Source: Phenylobacterium sp. J367 (lineage in GTDB: Bacteria > Pseudomonadota > Alphaproteobacteria > Caulobacterales > Caulobacteraceae). From it: DNA of 64,000 nucleotides. The notes beneath the pieces were generated by a model. The model was not told the DNA's origin. It saw only the letters and a program-made list of their open reading frames with translations, and ran no database searches. How positions within the stretch are numbered: the first letter of the stretch is position 1; each line of letters starts with the position of its first letter. The position numbers and the translations under genes were made by a program. Shown piece after piece: positions 1-9,626 of this stretch. The stretch spans positions 1 to 64,000 of the forward strand of contig NZ_JAJONA010000002.1 of NCBI RefSeq assembly GCF_024699985.1. Reading direction: 5' to 3'.

Positions 1-890
1 GGTCGTCGCGCTGGCGCTCGCAGCCGTGGAGCGACGGAGCATCGGGCGTCGGTCGTTAAGCCGTCCTCGGCCTACGCAGCTTCCGGAGCGCGCCGTTCGC
101 GCTTTGGCCGATGGCGGTAGCCCGCCGCGGTGTTCTGCTGGAGCGTCACCGGCCTGTCGATCACGCTGCCCCTCGCGCTCGGGTGGCGCAAGGGGTTGCG
201 CGGTTTCGGCTGACTCATGTCGGGATTGGCGGTGCCGGTCTGGAATGTTCTCAGTCCCGGCGGCCTGGGCCGCCTCGGCCATCGTGGCCCTGGGCGTCGT
301 GCTCGGCCTGCTGCTGAGCCGCAGAGATCGTGCGGCGACCCGCCTCGACCTCGTCGCACTACTGGCCTTCGTGGCTACCCGCGCGCTGCTGGGCGTCGGC
401 TTGGCGGCGATCTGGAACCAGCCGGAAACGGTCTGGGTGTATCAGACGTCCATCATCGCTAAGCTTGTCGGCTTCGCTACGCCCGTCGTCGGCGTGTGCG
501 GACCCTCGCCGTCGCATGCACGCAGACGCCCGCGCAGATCGAGGACGCCGCCTGGCCTTCGGTGCAGGCTATCTGCGGACGTTGGCGGTTATCGTGGTCC
601 TGCCCACTGGCGGGCCATTCCTGCCTTCCGGGTGTTCGCCATGGTGTTTTGCCTGCGCGACCTGGAGACGGCCGTCCTCTACTATCCGCTCCGGCCGAGC
701 GCCGCTGGCGGTCCGCGTTTCACCCTCGAGGCCAACGGCCCCGAACTCCGTCGTCGCGGCGCTCGCCAGCGTGCAGGTCCTTCCTCACGCTGGCGCTGCT
801 CGGCTTTGCCTCGGGAGCGGCGGCGATGCGGCCAAGGCTTCCATGACGACACCCGGTCTGACAACGTCAGCCTGAGTTTCGGGAGCACGC
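1..890 (+). pseudogene. Degraded ABC transporter permease (iron/thiamine type), runs off the left edge
   Basis: Fragments in shifting frames read like the inner-membrane permease of a ferric-iron or thiamine ABC importer. Near 121-214 there is VTGLSITLPLALGWRKG; near 245-480 two hydrophobic segments surround LLLSRRDRAATRLD; near 640-750 the pieces RDLETAVLYYP and TLEANGPE are typical of the permease C-terminus. No single frame covers the domain and at least four frame changes are needed. An ABC ATPase remnant follows directly, as in an importer operon. The start lies outside the window. The family call rests on motif resemblance only; the gene is almost certainly non-functional. Confidence 0.5.
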
Positions 891-903
891 CGGCGCTTCT
901 CTG

Positions 904-1578
904 ACCTCTCGCTGGTCGTGGAGTCCGGAGAGGTCGTGGCCGTCCTGGGACCCTCCGGCCGCGGCAAGACCAGCCTCTTCGCGTGGCGCTCGGACTGGAT
1001 GCGCCGACGCGAGGGACGGCCGGCGCGACGCGCCTGAGCGCGGACGGACAGGTCCTCGTGCCCCCTGAGCGCCGGCGCTCGGCGATGGTGTTCCAGGACC
1101 TCGCGCTATGGCTGCACCTGTCGGTCGAAGCCCACCTGCGCTTCGTGCTGAGCTCGGTAGGCGTGCCCAAGCGGGATCAGAGGGAGCGGATCATCCGGAT
1201 GCTCGAGCAGGTGGAGCTCCAGGAGCCGCGCCGCGGCGCACCCGGGCGAGCTCTCCGGCGGGGAACGCCAGCGGGGTTGCGATCGCGCGCGCGCTCGTCA
1301 CGGAACCGGCCGCGGTGCTGCTGGATGAACCGCCACCGAACCTCGACCTCCGCCTCAGGCGAGAGCTGCTGGGCCTGTTGAAGGGTCTGTTCGCCCAACG
1401 CCGGATGACGGCGGTCTACGTGACCTATGACATCCGCGAGGGCGGTGGTCCCATGTGGACCGCATCGCGGTGATGAACCGGAGGCGTAGTGGCGGTAGCG
1501 GCAATTGATGCATTGCGAGGTTCGCCTGAGCCGCTCGTTCGGGAGTTGCTGGAAGGGCTTACGTGGTCAGGTCTGTGA
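904..1578 (+). pseudogene. Degraded ABC transporter ATP-binding subunit
   Basis: The ATPase of the importer whose permease lies upstream. Walker A reads GPSGRGKT near 948-971 and Walker B reads AAVLLDEPPPNLD near 1312-1350; a signature-like region sits around 1230-1280 after a frame change. The C-terminal phrase SPEPLVRELLEGLTW (to about 1570) is typical of this family and runs into a stop at 1578. At least three frameshifts break the frame. The next 380 bases hold no clear gene; one frame has RPEDM near 1660-1690, possibly the remains of a TOBE substrate-sensing domain. Confidence 0.6.
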
Positions 1579-1959
1579 GATCTGCCGCCCCTGCCGCTGC
1601 GGGAGGCCACGCCTCTGGGTCGGGAATGGCCGAGCGGCCCCCTACTCGGTCAAGGCATGGAGCCCAGGCCGGAGGACATGCGTGGCAAGATTCAATCGGA
1701 CCGCTCCGCGATGATACACCTCCGCGTTGGCCATGCGGGCGCCCGCCCATAGACGGATGTCCGTCCAAGACCCGCTCCCCCAGGCCTCGTGCCCGGGCGT
1801 TTGGAGCGTGCGCGGATGGTCGGACAGTCTTTTACCTATTCTTTCGAGCCGGGCGGACCGCCCGTCAGAATCCCAGCCGTTTTCGCAGGGGCGGGCGCAT
1901 GACTGCGACAGGGGTGAGTCGACGCCCTGTCGGCGGCCGAGCCGGCAGCCGCCGGCGCT

Positions 1960-3142
1960 GACCTATTCTCAGCTTTTTCTGCGCTTCCTGCGTTTCGGCC
2001 TGATGGCCTGGGCGGCCCTGTCGCCCAGATCGCGATGTTGCGGAAGGAACTGGTCGAAGAGGAGCGCTGGATCTCCAGCGATCGGTTCAACCGGCTGCTC
2101 GCGGTGATCGGGGCCTTGCCGGGACCAGAGGCGCACGAGCTGTGCGTCCATCTCGGCATGCGCGCCAAGGGCCGGCTCGGCGGCATGCTGGCAGGGCTCG
2201 GCTTGACGCTGCCTGTTGGCTTCCTGCTCATGCTGGCGCTGTCGTGGCTTTACTCGGCCATCGACCTCGCCGGGTCCGGGCTCGCGGCTGCCTTCCTCGG
2301 CGTGCAGGTAGCCGTGATCGCCCTGATCGTCCGGCGCTGTCCATCGCATCGGCGAGCACATCCTCGCCGACCGTTGGTTATGGGCCCTGGCTATCGGCTG
2401 CAATTTCCTCGCTGCCCTTCTTGGCGCGAGCTTCTGGATCACTCCCGCCCGCAGCTGGCGTCATCTATGCCCTGGCCGCTCTGCCGCCGGCGGGCTGGGG
2501 GTCATCGTCGCTGGCGTCGCCATCGCGGCCGCAGCCGCCGTCGTGGTGTGGGCTCCCGCGGCCCAGCCCGGCGCGACAGTTGCGGGACTCGCAGACCAGG
2601 CGCGCGCCGGGCCGCTGCTTCTGTTCCTGTCGGGGCTGAAGGCCGGCTTGCTGACCTTCGGCGGCTGCCTCTATACGGCGATCCTGTCTCTGCGCAACGA
2701 TGCGGTCGGGCGCGGCTGGATGAGCGACGGCCTGTTCCTCGGACGGCTGGGCTGGCGCTTCTCGGGCGTGCTTCCGGCGCCGCTGATCACTTTCTCCATC
2801 TCGCGGGCTACGTGGCCGGAGGCCCTCGGGGCCGTCGCGATGACCGTCGGCATCTTCCTTCCTGCCTTCGCCTTTCCCTCGTGCTGTACGATCGGCCTGA
2901 AGCCGTGCTCGAGGCGAAGGCGCTGCACGCTCTCTTGGAAGGGGTGGCTGCCGGCGTCGTGGGGCTTATCGCGGCCACGACGCTGCAACTGGCGCAAGCG
3001 ACGGCCGGGCGCGTTCCTTCGCTCTGGCCGGCCGCGGCGATCTTCGCCGGCGCCTTTGGCCGTCCTCTATTTGTGGAAGAGCAAGCTCAACGTTGTGGTG
3101 ATCGTTCTGGTGGCGGGTCTGGCGGGTTGGATCAGCTACTAG
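1960..3142 (+). pseudogene. chrA: Chromate transporter ChrA, frameshifted
   Basis: ChrA exports chromate with the proton-motive force and consists of two homologous membrane halves. The N-terminal half is clear: FLRFLRFG near 1980, then RKELVEEERWISSDRF near 2040 and ALPGPEAHELCVHLG. The C-terminal half repeats the motif as LTFGGCLYTAI near 2650 with RNDAVGRGW, followed by hydrophobic helices ending KSKLNVVVIVLVAGLAG. Frame changes occur near 2025, 2330, 2750 and 2880. With the superoxide dismutase remnant downstream it resembles a chrBAC chromate-resistance cluster. Confidence 0.75.
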
Positions 3143-3179
3143 CGCCTTCTGCCGTAATGCTGGCGGCGCCTGCCCGAGC

Positions 3180-3930
3180 GTGTGGGGGGTGTCAGCGCAT
3201 GACGAGCCCAACCTCGGTCCTTCTTGTGCGGGCGTGCGTCGCGCTCTTGGCGATTTGCCGTCGCCGGCGCGCCCGCGAACGCGTACGCGTTCCTGCCGTA
3301 CCGCTTCGACGGACGCCGGAACGGCTGATCCGCACGAGGTTGAGCTGCGCCTGTCCCGGCGAGGTCGAACGCGACCCGGTCGCACTGAGGTGCTCAGTCC
3401 GCTGCTCAGAGGAAGACCCGCCTACTGAATGGGTTCGAGCTGACTCCGAGCTTGAGTACCCGCCACGCGGCGAGGGGCTGAAGGACGGAGCGCGTGGGGC
3501 GAAATGGGCGGCGCCGGTGTCTGCCAGGCTCAGCATCGGCGTGGAGATCCCGGCGCTGGCGCCGGTCAGCCGCTCGAATTCAGCGGCGTGGGCGTGGAGA
3601 CCACGCTGCTCGCGACGTTGCGGATGGATGGCTACGAGCTGCACCTCAATGCGGGCAGTTTCCACGACTCCGCGCGCCGGCCCGGCGGAGTCGGGATGGC
3701 GGGCGAGCGCGCTGAGCGAGTTTCCTCACGGTGATCAGCGGCTCGGAGTCGAGCTGTTCGGGCAAGTGATTCCAATCGCGGTCGGCCCGACGTGAGGGCC
3801 GGCGCAGGCTTGATCTACGACCTGGGAGGTTTCGGACCTTCGGACCGGCGTCCACGTCGGCCTGACTCCCGGCCGCTCCAGACGTCGGCCTGAACCTGTG
3901 GCTGACCACCAGTTTCCCCTCCGGCAGTAA
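3180..3930 (+). pseudogene. Degraded exported or outer-membrane protein-like remnant
   Basis: A hydrophobic leader-like start near 3200 is followed by short stretches in all three frames: GVGVETTLLATLRMDGYELH near 3585-3645, GAGLIYDLGGF near 3800-3830 and LNLWLTTSFPSG near 3890-3925. Alternating strand-like segments and glycine turns suggest an outer-membrane beta-barrel such as the transporter-like proteins of metal or phenol clusters. The family is not securely recognised. Multiple frame changes make it a pseudogene. It lies between chrA and a superoxide dismutase remnant. Confidence 0.25.
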
Positions 3931-3995
3931 ACAGGAGGCCCTACGCATGAGAACCCCAACACTCTCCATTAATCCATCGAGGAGGAATTCAGGGG

Positions 3996-4390
3996 ATGTC
4001 GGATATCACCTGACCGCCGCGCCCTTACTGGGCGCTGGCGCCTTTCGGGCGGCGGGCATGAGCGCCGCCAGCGCCGCGGCTGCGCCGCCCGCCGCAGCCC
4101 AAACCCTCGTATTCGATCCGACCGCGTGCCCGGGCTTCCGGAGAAGTTGCCCGCAGCCATTACGACAACAACTACACAGGCGCCGCGACCCGTCTGTCCG
4201 CGATCGCCGCCGAGTTCGCGAGCCTGGATCCGGGCGACGGCGCCGGGTTTCCGGGTTAACGGGCTGAAGCGTGAGGAGCTGATCGCCTGGAACTCCATGA
4301 TTCTGGCACGAGGTCTATTTCGCGGCTTCGGGCCGGCGGAGCGGCCGCTGAACGCAAAGCTCGCGCAGGCTATTGAAAGCGATCGCGTCG
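3996..4390 (+). pseudogene. Superoxide dismutase (Fe/Mn, ChrC-like), truncated
   Basis: Iron superoxide dismutases detoxify superoxide; ChrC-type members accompany chrA in chromate resistance. An ATG at 3996 sits behind GGAGG and begins what looks like a twin-arginine leader (MSDIT, then RRALLGAGAF after a frame change). The family motif HYDNNYTGA is read near 4158-4185 and GLKREELIAWNSMIL near 4263-4307. Homology stops after KLAQAIESD near 4383, so the metal-binding C-terminal half is missing. This is a real truncation, not only a frameshift. Confidence 0.65.
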
Positions 4391-4839
4391 CCATCAAACA
4401 CATGTTGAGCTCTGGCGTGGTCGTGAGGTATCGTCCGGCGCAGCTGGTTCTTGCTTCGAACAGCCACGTTTTGAGTCGCCGCTCGATTGGTGGTCGAAAG
4501 CCTGAAGATCGTCACTGAACATCATCAGCTTGGCGAGCGTCGCGCCGACGGCTTTCCCCGCTGTTGCACGCTTGACAAACGGCATGAAGCACGCCTTATC
4601 ATAGCCATCAGTGGCGCCAAGGCCGCGGCCTACGTGGAGGCGTTCATGAAGGGTGTTCTCCTGGCGGAACGCCAACGAGGCCTTCCGTCGGGCATCGCTA
4701 TGCAAGCGGGGCCTGGGCGTGACATTCCGCGCCCTCCCGCTGAGCGGCTGGGCGCGGCAGAGCGAATCCCGTGATGGCCAGGAGCCGACTGCTCCGGTCT
4801 CCCTCTTGGCGGCCGTGTGGCGTCGGGTTCGGCTAACCC
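4391..4839. other. No recognisable gene
   Basis: About 450 bases between the truncated dismutase and the end of the histidine kinase. Short open frames exist on both strands but none shows a family motif or a convincing ribosome-binding site. Confidence 0.4.
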
Positions 4840-5906
4840 TGAGCTTTGGCGTTCTCCGGCGGCGCGATGGGCTGGCAGGCAGAGCCGGAAAAGCGCGCCG
4901 CCTCCGCAAGCTCCGCTCACGGTGATCGAGCCGTCGTGCGCTCGCGCGATCTCCGCCACGATCGCCAGCCCCAGCCCCGCGCCGGAGCTGCCCGCGCGTT
5001 GCGAGGGTGCGCGCCAGAAGCGGTCAAACACCATCTCGCGGTGCTCTGGCTACCACGCCCCGGCCCGGCGTCCGCGACCGGTAAACGGCGCTGTCGGTTT
5101 CGACGCGGACGACGACCTCCGTATCGGGCGGAGTGTGACCGATGGCGATCTGGACGAGGTTGCGCAGGGCGTCGGCGAGGGCGTCGTGGTTCCCCTGACC
5201 CAGACAGGCTCGTCGGGCGCCTCGAAGGCCAGGCTGCGGCCGGCCGCAGAGGCCCAGGGCGCCAGGTGCTCGACCACATGCGCGGCGGTCCCCCGCAGGT
5301 CCAGGGGTCGGCGAACCATTGGCGGGCCGTCCATGAGCGATGCCGAGAAGCTGCGCCACGATCCGGTTCATGCGGGGGCTGGGCGTCAGAGCCGCAGCCG
5401 CGCGACCCTGTAAGCGTCCCGCATTCGTCCAGGGCGGCGGTGAGGATGGCAAGCGGCGTGCGAAGCTCATGGGGCGGCGTCGGGCCAGAACTGGGCGCTT
5501 GACCTGGGGGCCGTGTCTCAAGCCGCTCCAGGGCGCTGTTGATCGCCGCGACTAGCGGCGCGAGCTCGAGAGGAAGATCGTCCGTCGGAAGGCGCACGCC
5601 ATTCACCCCCGGAGCGATCGACGCCGTTGTTCGGACGCGGCGTGGACCGGCTTCAACGCAGTCCGAATGGTCCAGGCCGCCACCGCAAGCACCAAGACCG
5701 CGAAGACTGGAAGAACTAGGCGCTGTCGCCAAGACCTCGGCGACGAATCCCGTGAGCTAGGGCCTCGTTCCTCGAGAGTTCCTCCGCCGCCTTATAGCTG
5801 GCGATAAATCACGGGCTAGAAGGCCGACGGCGAGGGTCGCAAGCAGCACGGCGGCCTGTGCGAAGGACCAGACGCCCTCGAGCGACTTACGCCAGGATGC
5901 GCGCAT
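4840..5906 (-). pseudogene. Sensor histidine kinase, frameshifted
   Basis: Partner of the response regulator encoded just upstream on the same strand. From ATG 5906 an N-terminal membrane helix (AQAAVLLATLAVGLLA) follows within 30 residues. The dimerisation and phosphoacceptor box reads HELRTPLAIL near 5460, and the ATP-binding G-box reads AGLGLAIVAEIARAHDG near 4925-4985. HAMP-like and N-box regions between are spread over three frames. At least four frame changes are needed. The regulator stop and the kinase start are one base apart, so the two were one operon. Signal unknown; a metal is plausible from context. Confidence 0.65.
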
Positions 5907-5907
5907 G

Positions 5908-6586
5908 TCAGGCGCCTTCCTGCAGGAAGTAGCCGATCCCACGGACTGTATGGATCGCAATAGGTCGCGCTGGCGTCCGCCAGCTTGCGGCGGATTGGTG
6001 CACGTGCACGGGGATGGCGTTCGAGCCGGAGCTCCTCGCCCATGCCGTACAGCTTCTCTTCGAGAACCACCTTCGGGACTACCCGGCCGAGGCGCCGCAT
6101 CAGGTGCTCAAGAATGGCGAGCTCCTGCCGCGGCAAGGGAAGCACATGCTCGCCGACGCGAACATCGCGGCCGATGGTGTCGAGCGGGAGGTTGCCAGCC
6201 TCTAGCCGGACGCCGAGGGTCTCTGCCGGGGCGGCGCAGCAGCGCCTTGAGCCGCGCCACCAGCTCGGCCATGGCGAACGGTCTTGACCAGATAGTCGTC
6301 GGCGCCGGCGTCGAGGCCGTTCACCTGGTCTTCGACGCTGTCCCGCGCCGTCAGCACGAGGACCGGCGGCCGCTCGGGCCGCTGCCTTAACGTCTCCAGC
6401 AGGGCGAGGCCGTCCTCGTCCGGCAGTCCGGAGGTCGAGCACGGCGGCGTCATAGGGCGTCGCCCGCAGCAGGGGCCTCGGCGTCGCCGAGCGTTGGCAC
6501 AGTGTCGACGACGAAGCCGGCGCGCTCAAGGCCGCCGGCGATCAGCCTCGCATGCGGGGCTCGTCCTCGATCACCAGCAGGCGCAT
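5908..6586 (-). pseudogene. OmpR-family response regulator, frameshifted
   Basis: Begins MRLLVIEDEPRMRG at 6586, with the acidic pocket of a receiver domain; a phosphoacceptor segment near 6450-6410 is followed by [20 protein letters not shown] near 6290-6350. The C-terminal winged-helix domain is visible as LPRQELAILEHLMRR near 6090-6140 and an RRKLAD recognition helix near 5985. Three or more frameshifts interrupt it. The length of about 225 residues matches the family. It lies upstream of and abuts the sensor kinase. Confidence 0.65.
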
Positions 6587-6913
6587 GCCGCCTTGTTCCC
6601 GGCTCCCCGCGTCCGCCGCCATCCTGCGGCTGCATCTTTAGGGGCGAATTAAGAGCCCCGCCGCCCGGTTCTAAAACTGCCTTAAAGCTTGGCGTTCACC
6701 CACGCGCCGACGAGGGTGAAGGCACTTGGCCGCGGGCGTTCGAGCAATCCCCCGAAACGCATTATGGAAGTGGGCCTGACGCGCGGCGCGTGGTCCTCCG
6801 GCGTTGCACTGGCCGTCAGGGGTGATCGCCTGCGCGGCCGTGAGCGCGTTCCAGAACGAGTGTCGCGGTCGGTCTAACTGAGCAATACATCAGGTGATCG
6901 AACGGGACGCGCT
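6587..6913. other. No recognisable gene
   Basis: Intergenic DNA between the regulator start and a chrA fragment. Short overlapping frames show no conserved motif; the promoter of the regulator-kinase pair would be expected at its left side. Confidence 0.35.
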
Positions 6914-7130
6914 GTGCGCCTGTTCCGGGCCGCCAGACCGGCGCTCCGGGGAGCCAACGCGGCAGTCGTCGGGATCCTGACAGGGGCGCTCTACGATCCC
7001 GTGTTCACCAGCGCCGTCACCGGCCCTGCGGATTTCGTGATCGCGGCGGCGGGTTTCGTCGCGCTCATCGCCTGGAAGGTGCCGCCGTGGCTCGTGGTCG
7101 TGGGAGTCACTGGCCGCCGCTGTGATCACT
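6914..7130 (+). pseudogene. C-terminal fragment of a chromate transporter
   Basis: Residues LRGANAAVVGILTGALYDP, then FTSAVTGPADFVIAAAGFVA and AWKVPPWLVVV, are the last two membrane helices of a ChrA protein. No N-terminal part precedes it. The copy near 2-3 kb has a different C-terminus, so this is the tail of a second chrA. Confidence 0.6.
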
Positions 7131-7144
7131 TCCCATGCTCAACT

Positions 7145-7330
7145 AGGCGCTCTGATCGCACGGAGGCGAAGAGAATCTGGGTGTTGGGCCAGCGCTCGAG
7201 AACGAGGCGTGCAAGGCCCAGCCCATCAGGTCGCGTGCTCGCGTCGGTGAACAGCACCGCGATCACGGGTCTTGGTCACTATGCAGTCGAGAGCTTGGGC
7301 GGTCGCTGTAGTGAGAATTCCCAGCGTCGG
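7145..7330 (-). pseudogene. Receiver-domain-like fragment
   Basis: One minus-strand frame reads TRPDGLGLARLVLERWP followed by NTQILFASVRSE, which resembles the middle of a response-regulator receiver domain. The flanking sequence shifts frame and nothing else of the domain can be followed. Weak call based on a short match. Confidence 0.22.
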
Positions 7331-7596
7331 AGATATAGAGAGTGAGCAAAACCAACGCTCTGGAATCTCAGCAGTCCAGCGCACCGACAATAAGCGCGGT
7401 TGGTCTGCCAGAGCGGTGACGGCGCATGCCGCTAGATCCAACCTGGGCGCAAAGCCCTGAGCTGGACTTTGAGCGTCGGCTGCTGCCCACCAAGATGCCG
7501 CGAACGATCTTCACGAGGCTTTCTTCGCGTTCCATCGGATCGTCAGCGAGCTGAGAGGGAAGAATCTGTGGTGCGGCGCTGGTCGAGAGCCGAACA

Positions 7597-7737
7597 TTAT
7601 GGATCGTCTTCCCGGCTGCCCGGGCTTTGGGCCACTAGGAAATAGTGGCTATCGACGACATCGATCTCGAAGGTCTGGCCGTTCACCTCAGCGACGGCGC
7701 GGGCGAGTAGTCTCAGCTTAGGACGTTCTTGGCGCAT
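7597..7737 (-). CDS. Small hypothetical protein, 46 residues
   Basis: A minus-strand frame from ATG 7737 to TAA 7597 encodes a short protein containing VNGQTFEIDVVDSHYFL. The composition is protein-like, unlike its shadow frames. No family is recognised, and no strong ribosome-binding site is seen. It overlaps the start of the trkH fragment on the other strand by two bases. It may be another remnant in this decayed region. Confidence 0.25.
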   Translation of the reverse strand: MRQERPKLRLLARAVAEVNGQTFEIDVVDSHYFLVAQSPGSREDDP

Positions 7738-7889
7738 GGGCCACGATACTACAGGAGCGCGAGCCACAAAGGTGCGGTGGAAGCAGGTCGTTCTCCATCC
7801 GACGCGGGCGGTCCCGCTGGCGTTCCTGGCGGCGATCCTCGCCGGGACGGCGCTGTTGATGCTGCCGTTGGCGACCGCCGCGCCTGGCG
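7736..7889 (+). pseudogene. N-terminal fragment of a TrkH-type potassium transporter
   Basis: The reading frame from ATG 7736 has HPTRAVPLAFLAAILAGTAL, the first membrane helix of TrkH/KtrB potassium uptake proteins. After about 50 residues homology ends abruptly at a join to the 3' part of a copper ATPase gene. Only the first helix survives. Confidence 0.5.
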
Positions 7890-8114
7890 GCGATCACCCT
7901 GAGCCGGGCGGTCCTACGCAACATCCGCGAGAACCTCGTCTGGGCGTTTGACTCTACAACATCGTGCTGATCCCGGTCGCGGCGGGGCTGCTCTATTCGG
8001 TGTTCGGCCTTCTGCCGTCGCCGATGATTTGTCGCAGGCGCCATGGCGCTGTCCAGCGTCAGCGTGCTCACTAACGCTTTTCGCCCGTGGCGCTTCTGCG
8101 CCGCGGCGGTCTAG
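7890..8114 (+). pseudogene. copA: C-terminal fragment of copper-exporting P-type ATPase CopA
   Basis: The frame beginning AITLSRAVLRNIRENL, then after a frame change YNIVLIPVAAGLLY and AMALSSVSVLTNA, matches the last cytoplasmic segment and final two membrane helices of CopA. Catalytic domains are absent. It ends at TAG 8114, ten bases before cueR, the usual arrangement of a copper-export operon with its regulator. Confidence 0.65.
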
Positions 8115-8123
8115 GAGGCTTCC

Positions 8124-8505
8124 ATGAACATCGGTCAGGCGTCGAAGGCCTCAGGCGTCACCACCAAGATGATCCGTTACTACGACTTTGAGATCGGTCT
8201 GGTCTCAGCCGGCGAGCCGGACGGATGCCAACTACCGGGAGTACGGCGAGCGGCAGATCAACGAGCTGTGGTTCAAAGCGCGCCCGCAGCCTGGGCTTTC
8301 GATGGAAGAGATCACCCAGCCCCTGTCCTTGTGGCGCGACCGAGGCCGCCCGAGCCGCGAGGTCGAGGTCATCGCCGATCAGCACGTGGCCGATCTCGAC
8401 GCGCGCATCGCCGAGATGTAGGCGATGGCCGACACCCTGCGGCACCTCTCCCATCGCTGCGCGGGCGACGATCGGCCCGACTGCCCGAGTCCTGACGGAT
8501 CTGAC
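8124..8505 (+). pseudogene. cueR: CueR-like MerR-family copper regulator, frameshifted
   Basis: From ATG 8124, behind a good AGGAGG, the MerR helix-turn-helix reads MNIGQASKASGVTTKMIRYY. After frame changes the dimerisation region continues as REYGERQINELWFKAR, LSMEEITQ and VIADQHVADLDARIAEM, and the end shows the metal-site segment CAGDDRPDCP. CueR activates copA when it binds Cu(I). At least three frameshifts and one in-frame stop are present. Confidence 0.65.
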
Positions 8506-8950
8506 CGGAGGCAAGGAGCCCAGGGCCTGCGCTTGCCAAGCGTGCGCTTCGCCGTCACTAGCGAAGGGGATTTTAAACGCACGCATGCTTGAGGGTCGCG
8601 TGCTTCACCTTGAAGTCCCGCAAGAGCGTCGCGCCCCTAGTGGCCAAGGCGGCTTCTGCGCCATAGGCGCGAATCAACAGCCCACAGAACCTCGGGCGTT
8701 TGCCCCAAAGTCGCCCTTCTCGGGCCGAAACCTTACCGGCTTTCGGGGGGAATGCGCGCGCATGCCCGCTTGAATCAGGGCCGCTCCTAAGTGCGACTAG
8801 AAGCTCGCCCAATAGGCGCGTAGCTTTATTTATAGGAAAAAGAACGAATCGCACTTTTTATCCAATAATGCCCTTGACCTCGCCCTTATCGGCGACTCAG
8901 GGTTGTGATGCCCGGTGAAGGCGGGCGGACGCAATCAAGGGTCAGCTGTG
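8506..8950. other. Spacer upstream of the trb operon
   Basis: About 445 bases without a recognisable gene. A minus-strand frame at 8573-8854 has no family resemblance. The stretch 8820-8880 is locally AT-richer than its surroundings and is the likeliest place for the trbC promoter, though no consensus boxes can be assigned with confidence. Confidence 0.35.
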
Positions 8951-9302
8951 ATGAAAAAATGCCGGTTCAAGCCATGTTCGGGGCGCGCATCGACCGCCCT
9001 GGCCCTCGTCGCCGGCGCAGCCTTCTTCCTCGCGGTTAGCCCGGCGTGGGCGGCCGGCGCCGGCATCGCCATGCCGTGGGAAGGTCCGCCCGACACGATC
9101 ATGCAGTCCCCTGCCGGGGGCCCGGCCGCCATGGCGGTCGGCATCATCGCCATCGTCCTGACAGGGCTCGGCTTCGCCTTTGCGGGAAGGCGGCTCGGCT
9201 ATGCGCAAGGGGATCGGCATCGTCTTCGGTCTGGCGATCGCTTTCACCGCCACGACCTTCATCTCGACCTTCTTCAACATGACCGCCGGGGCGGCGTTCT
9301 GA
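8951..9302 (+). CDS. trbC: Conjugative pilin TrbC (VirB2 family), one frameshift
   Basis: The major pilin of P-type (RP4/Ti) mating systems. From ATG 8951 a basic start is followed by a signal-peptide helix ending SPAWAAG near residue 35, then two hydrophobic segments: MAVGIIAIVLTGLGFAFA and, after a frame change near 9190, GIVFGLAIAFTATTFISTFF. Length of about 116 residues fits TrbC. It begins the trbC-D-E-J-K-L-F-G-I order. The TraF-like protease at 44.7 kb may process it, as in RP4. Confidence 0.85.
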
Positions 9303-9303
9303 G

Positions 9304-9572
9304 ATGGCCCGGTCCGACGTCGAAGGCTTCGAGATCGCCTTTCACAGCTCGCTGTCGGAGCCGGACACCATCGCGGGCGTGCCCCGGATGATCGCGGTGC
9401 TCAACGGGACGCTGACAGCCGTCCTGGCGCTGGGCCTGCAGGTCCCCTTGATCGGCATCCTGGTCGGCTTCGGGCCATCCATGGGGCCTGCTACTGGCTG
9501 AACAAGCGCGATCCCTACTTCTTCGACGCGCTCGGTCGACACATCTGCCAGAAGCCCTACCTGGACGCCTGA
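9304..9572 (+). CDS. trbD: TrbD (VirB3 family) mating-pair protein, one frameshift
   Basis: A small inner-membrane protein of the mating channel. ATG 9304 follows the trbC stop by one base. The sequence EGFEIAFHSSLSEPDTIAGV is typical of TrbD, with a hydrophobic hairpin from LNGTLTAVLALGL onward. A frame change near 9475 leads to CYWLNKRDPYFFDALGRH and a stop at 9572, giving about 89 residues as expected. Confidence 0.82.
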
Positions 9573-9626
9573 CGTGCGCGCGCCGGCTTCACCCTTCCCC
9601 TTTTCCGGTCCTTACAGAGGTCCGCC

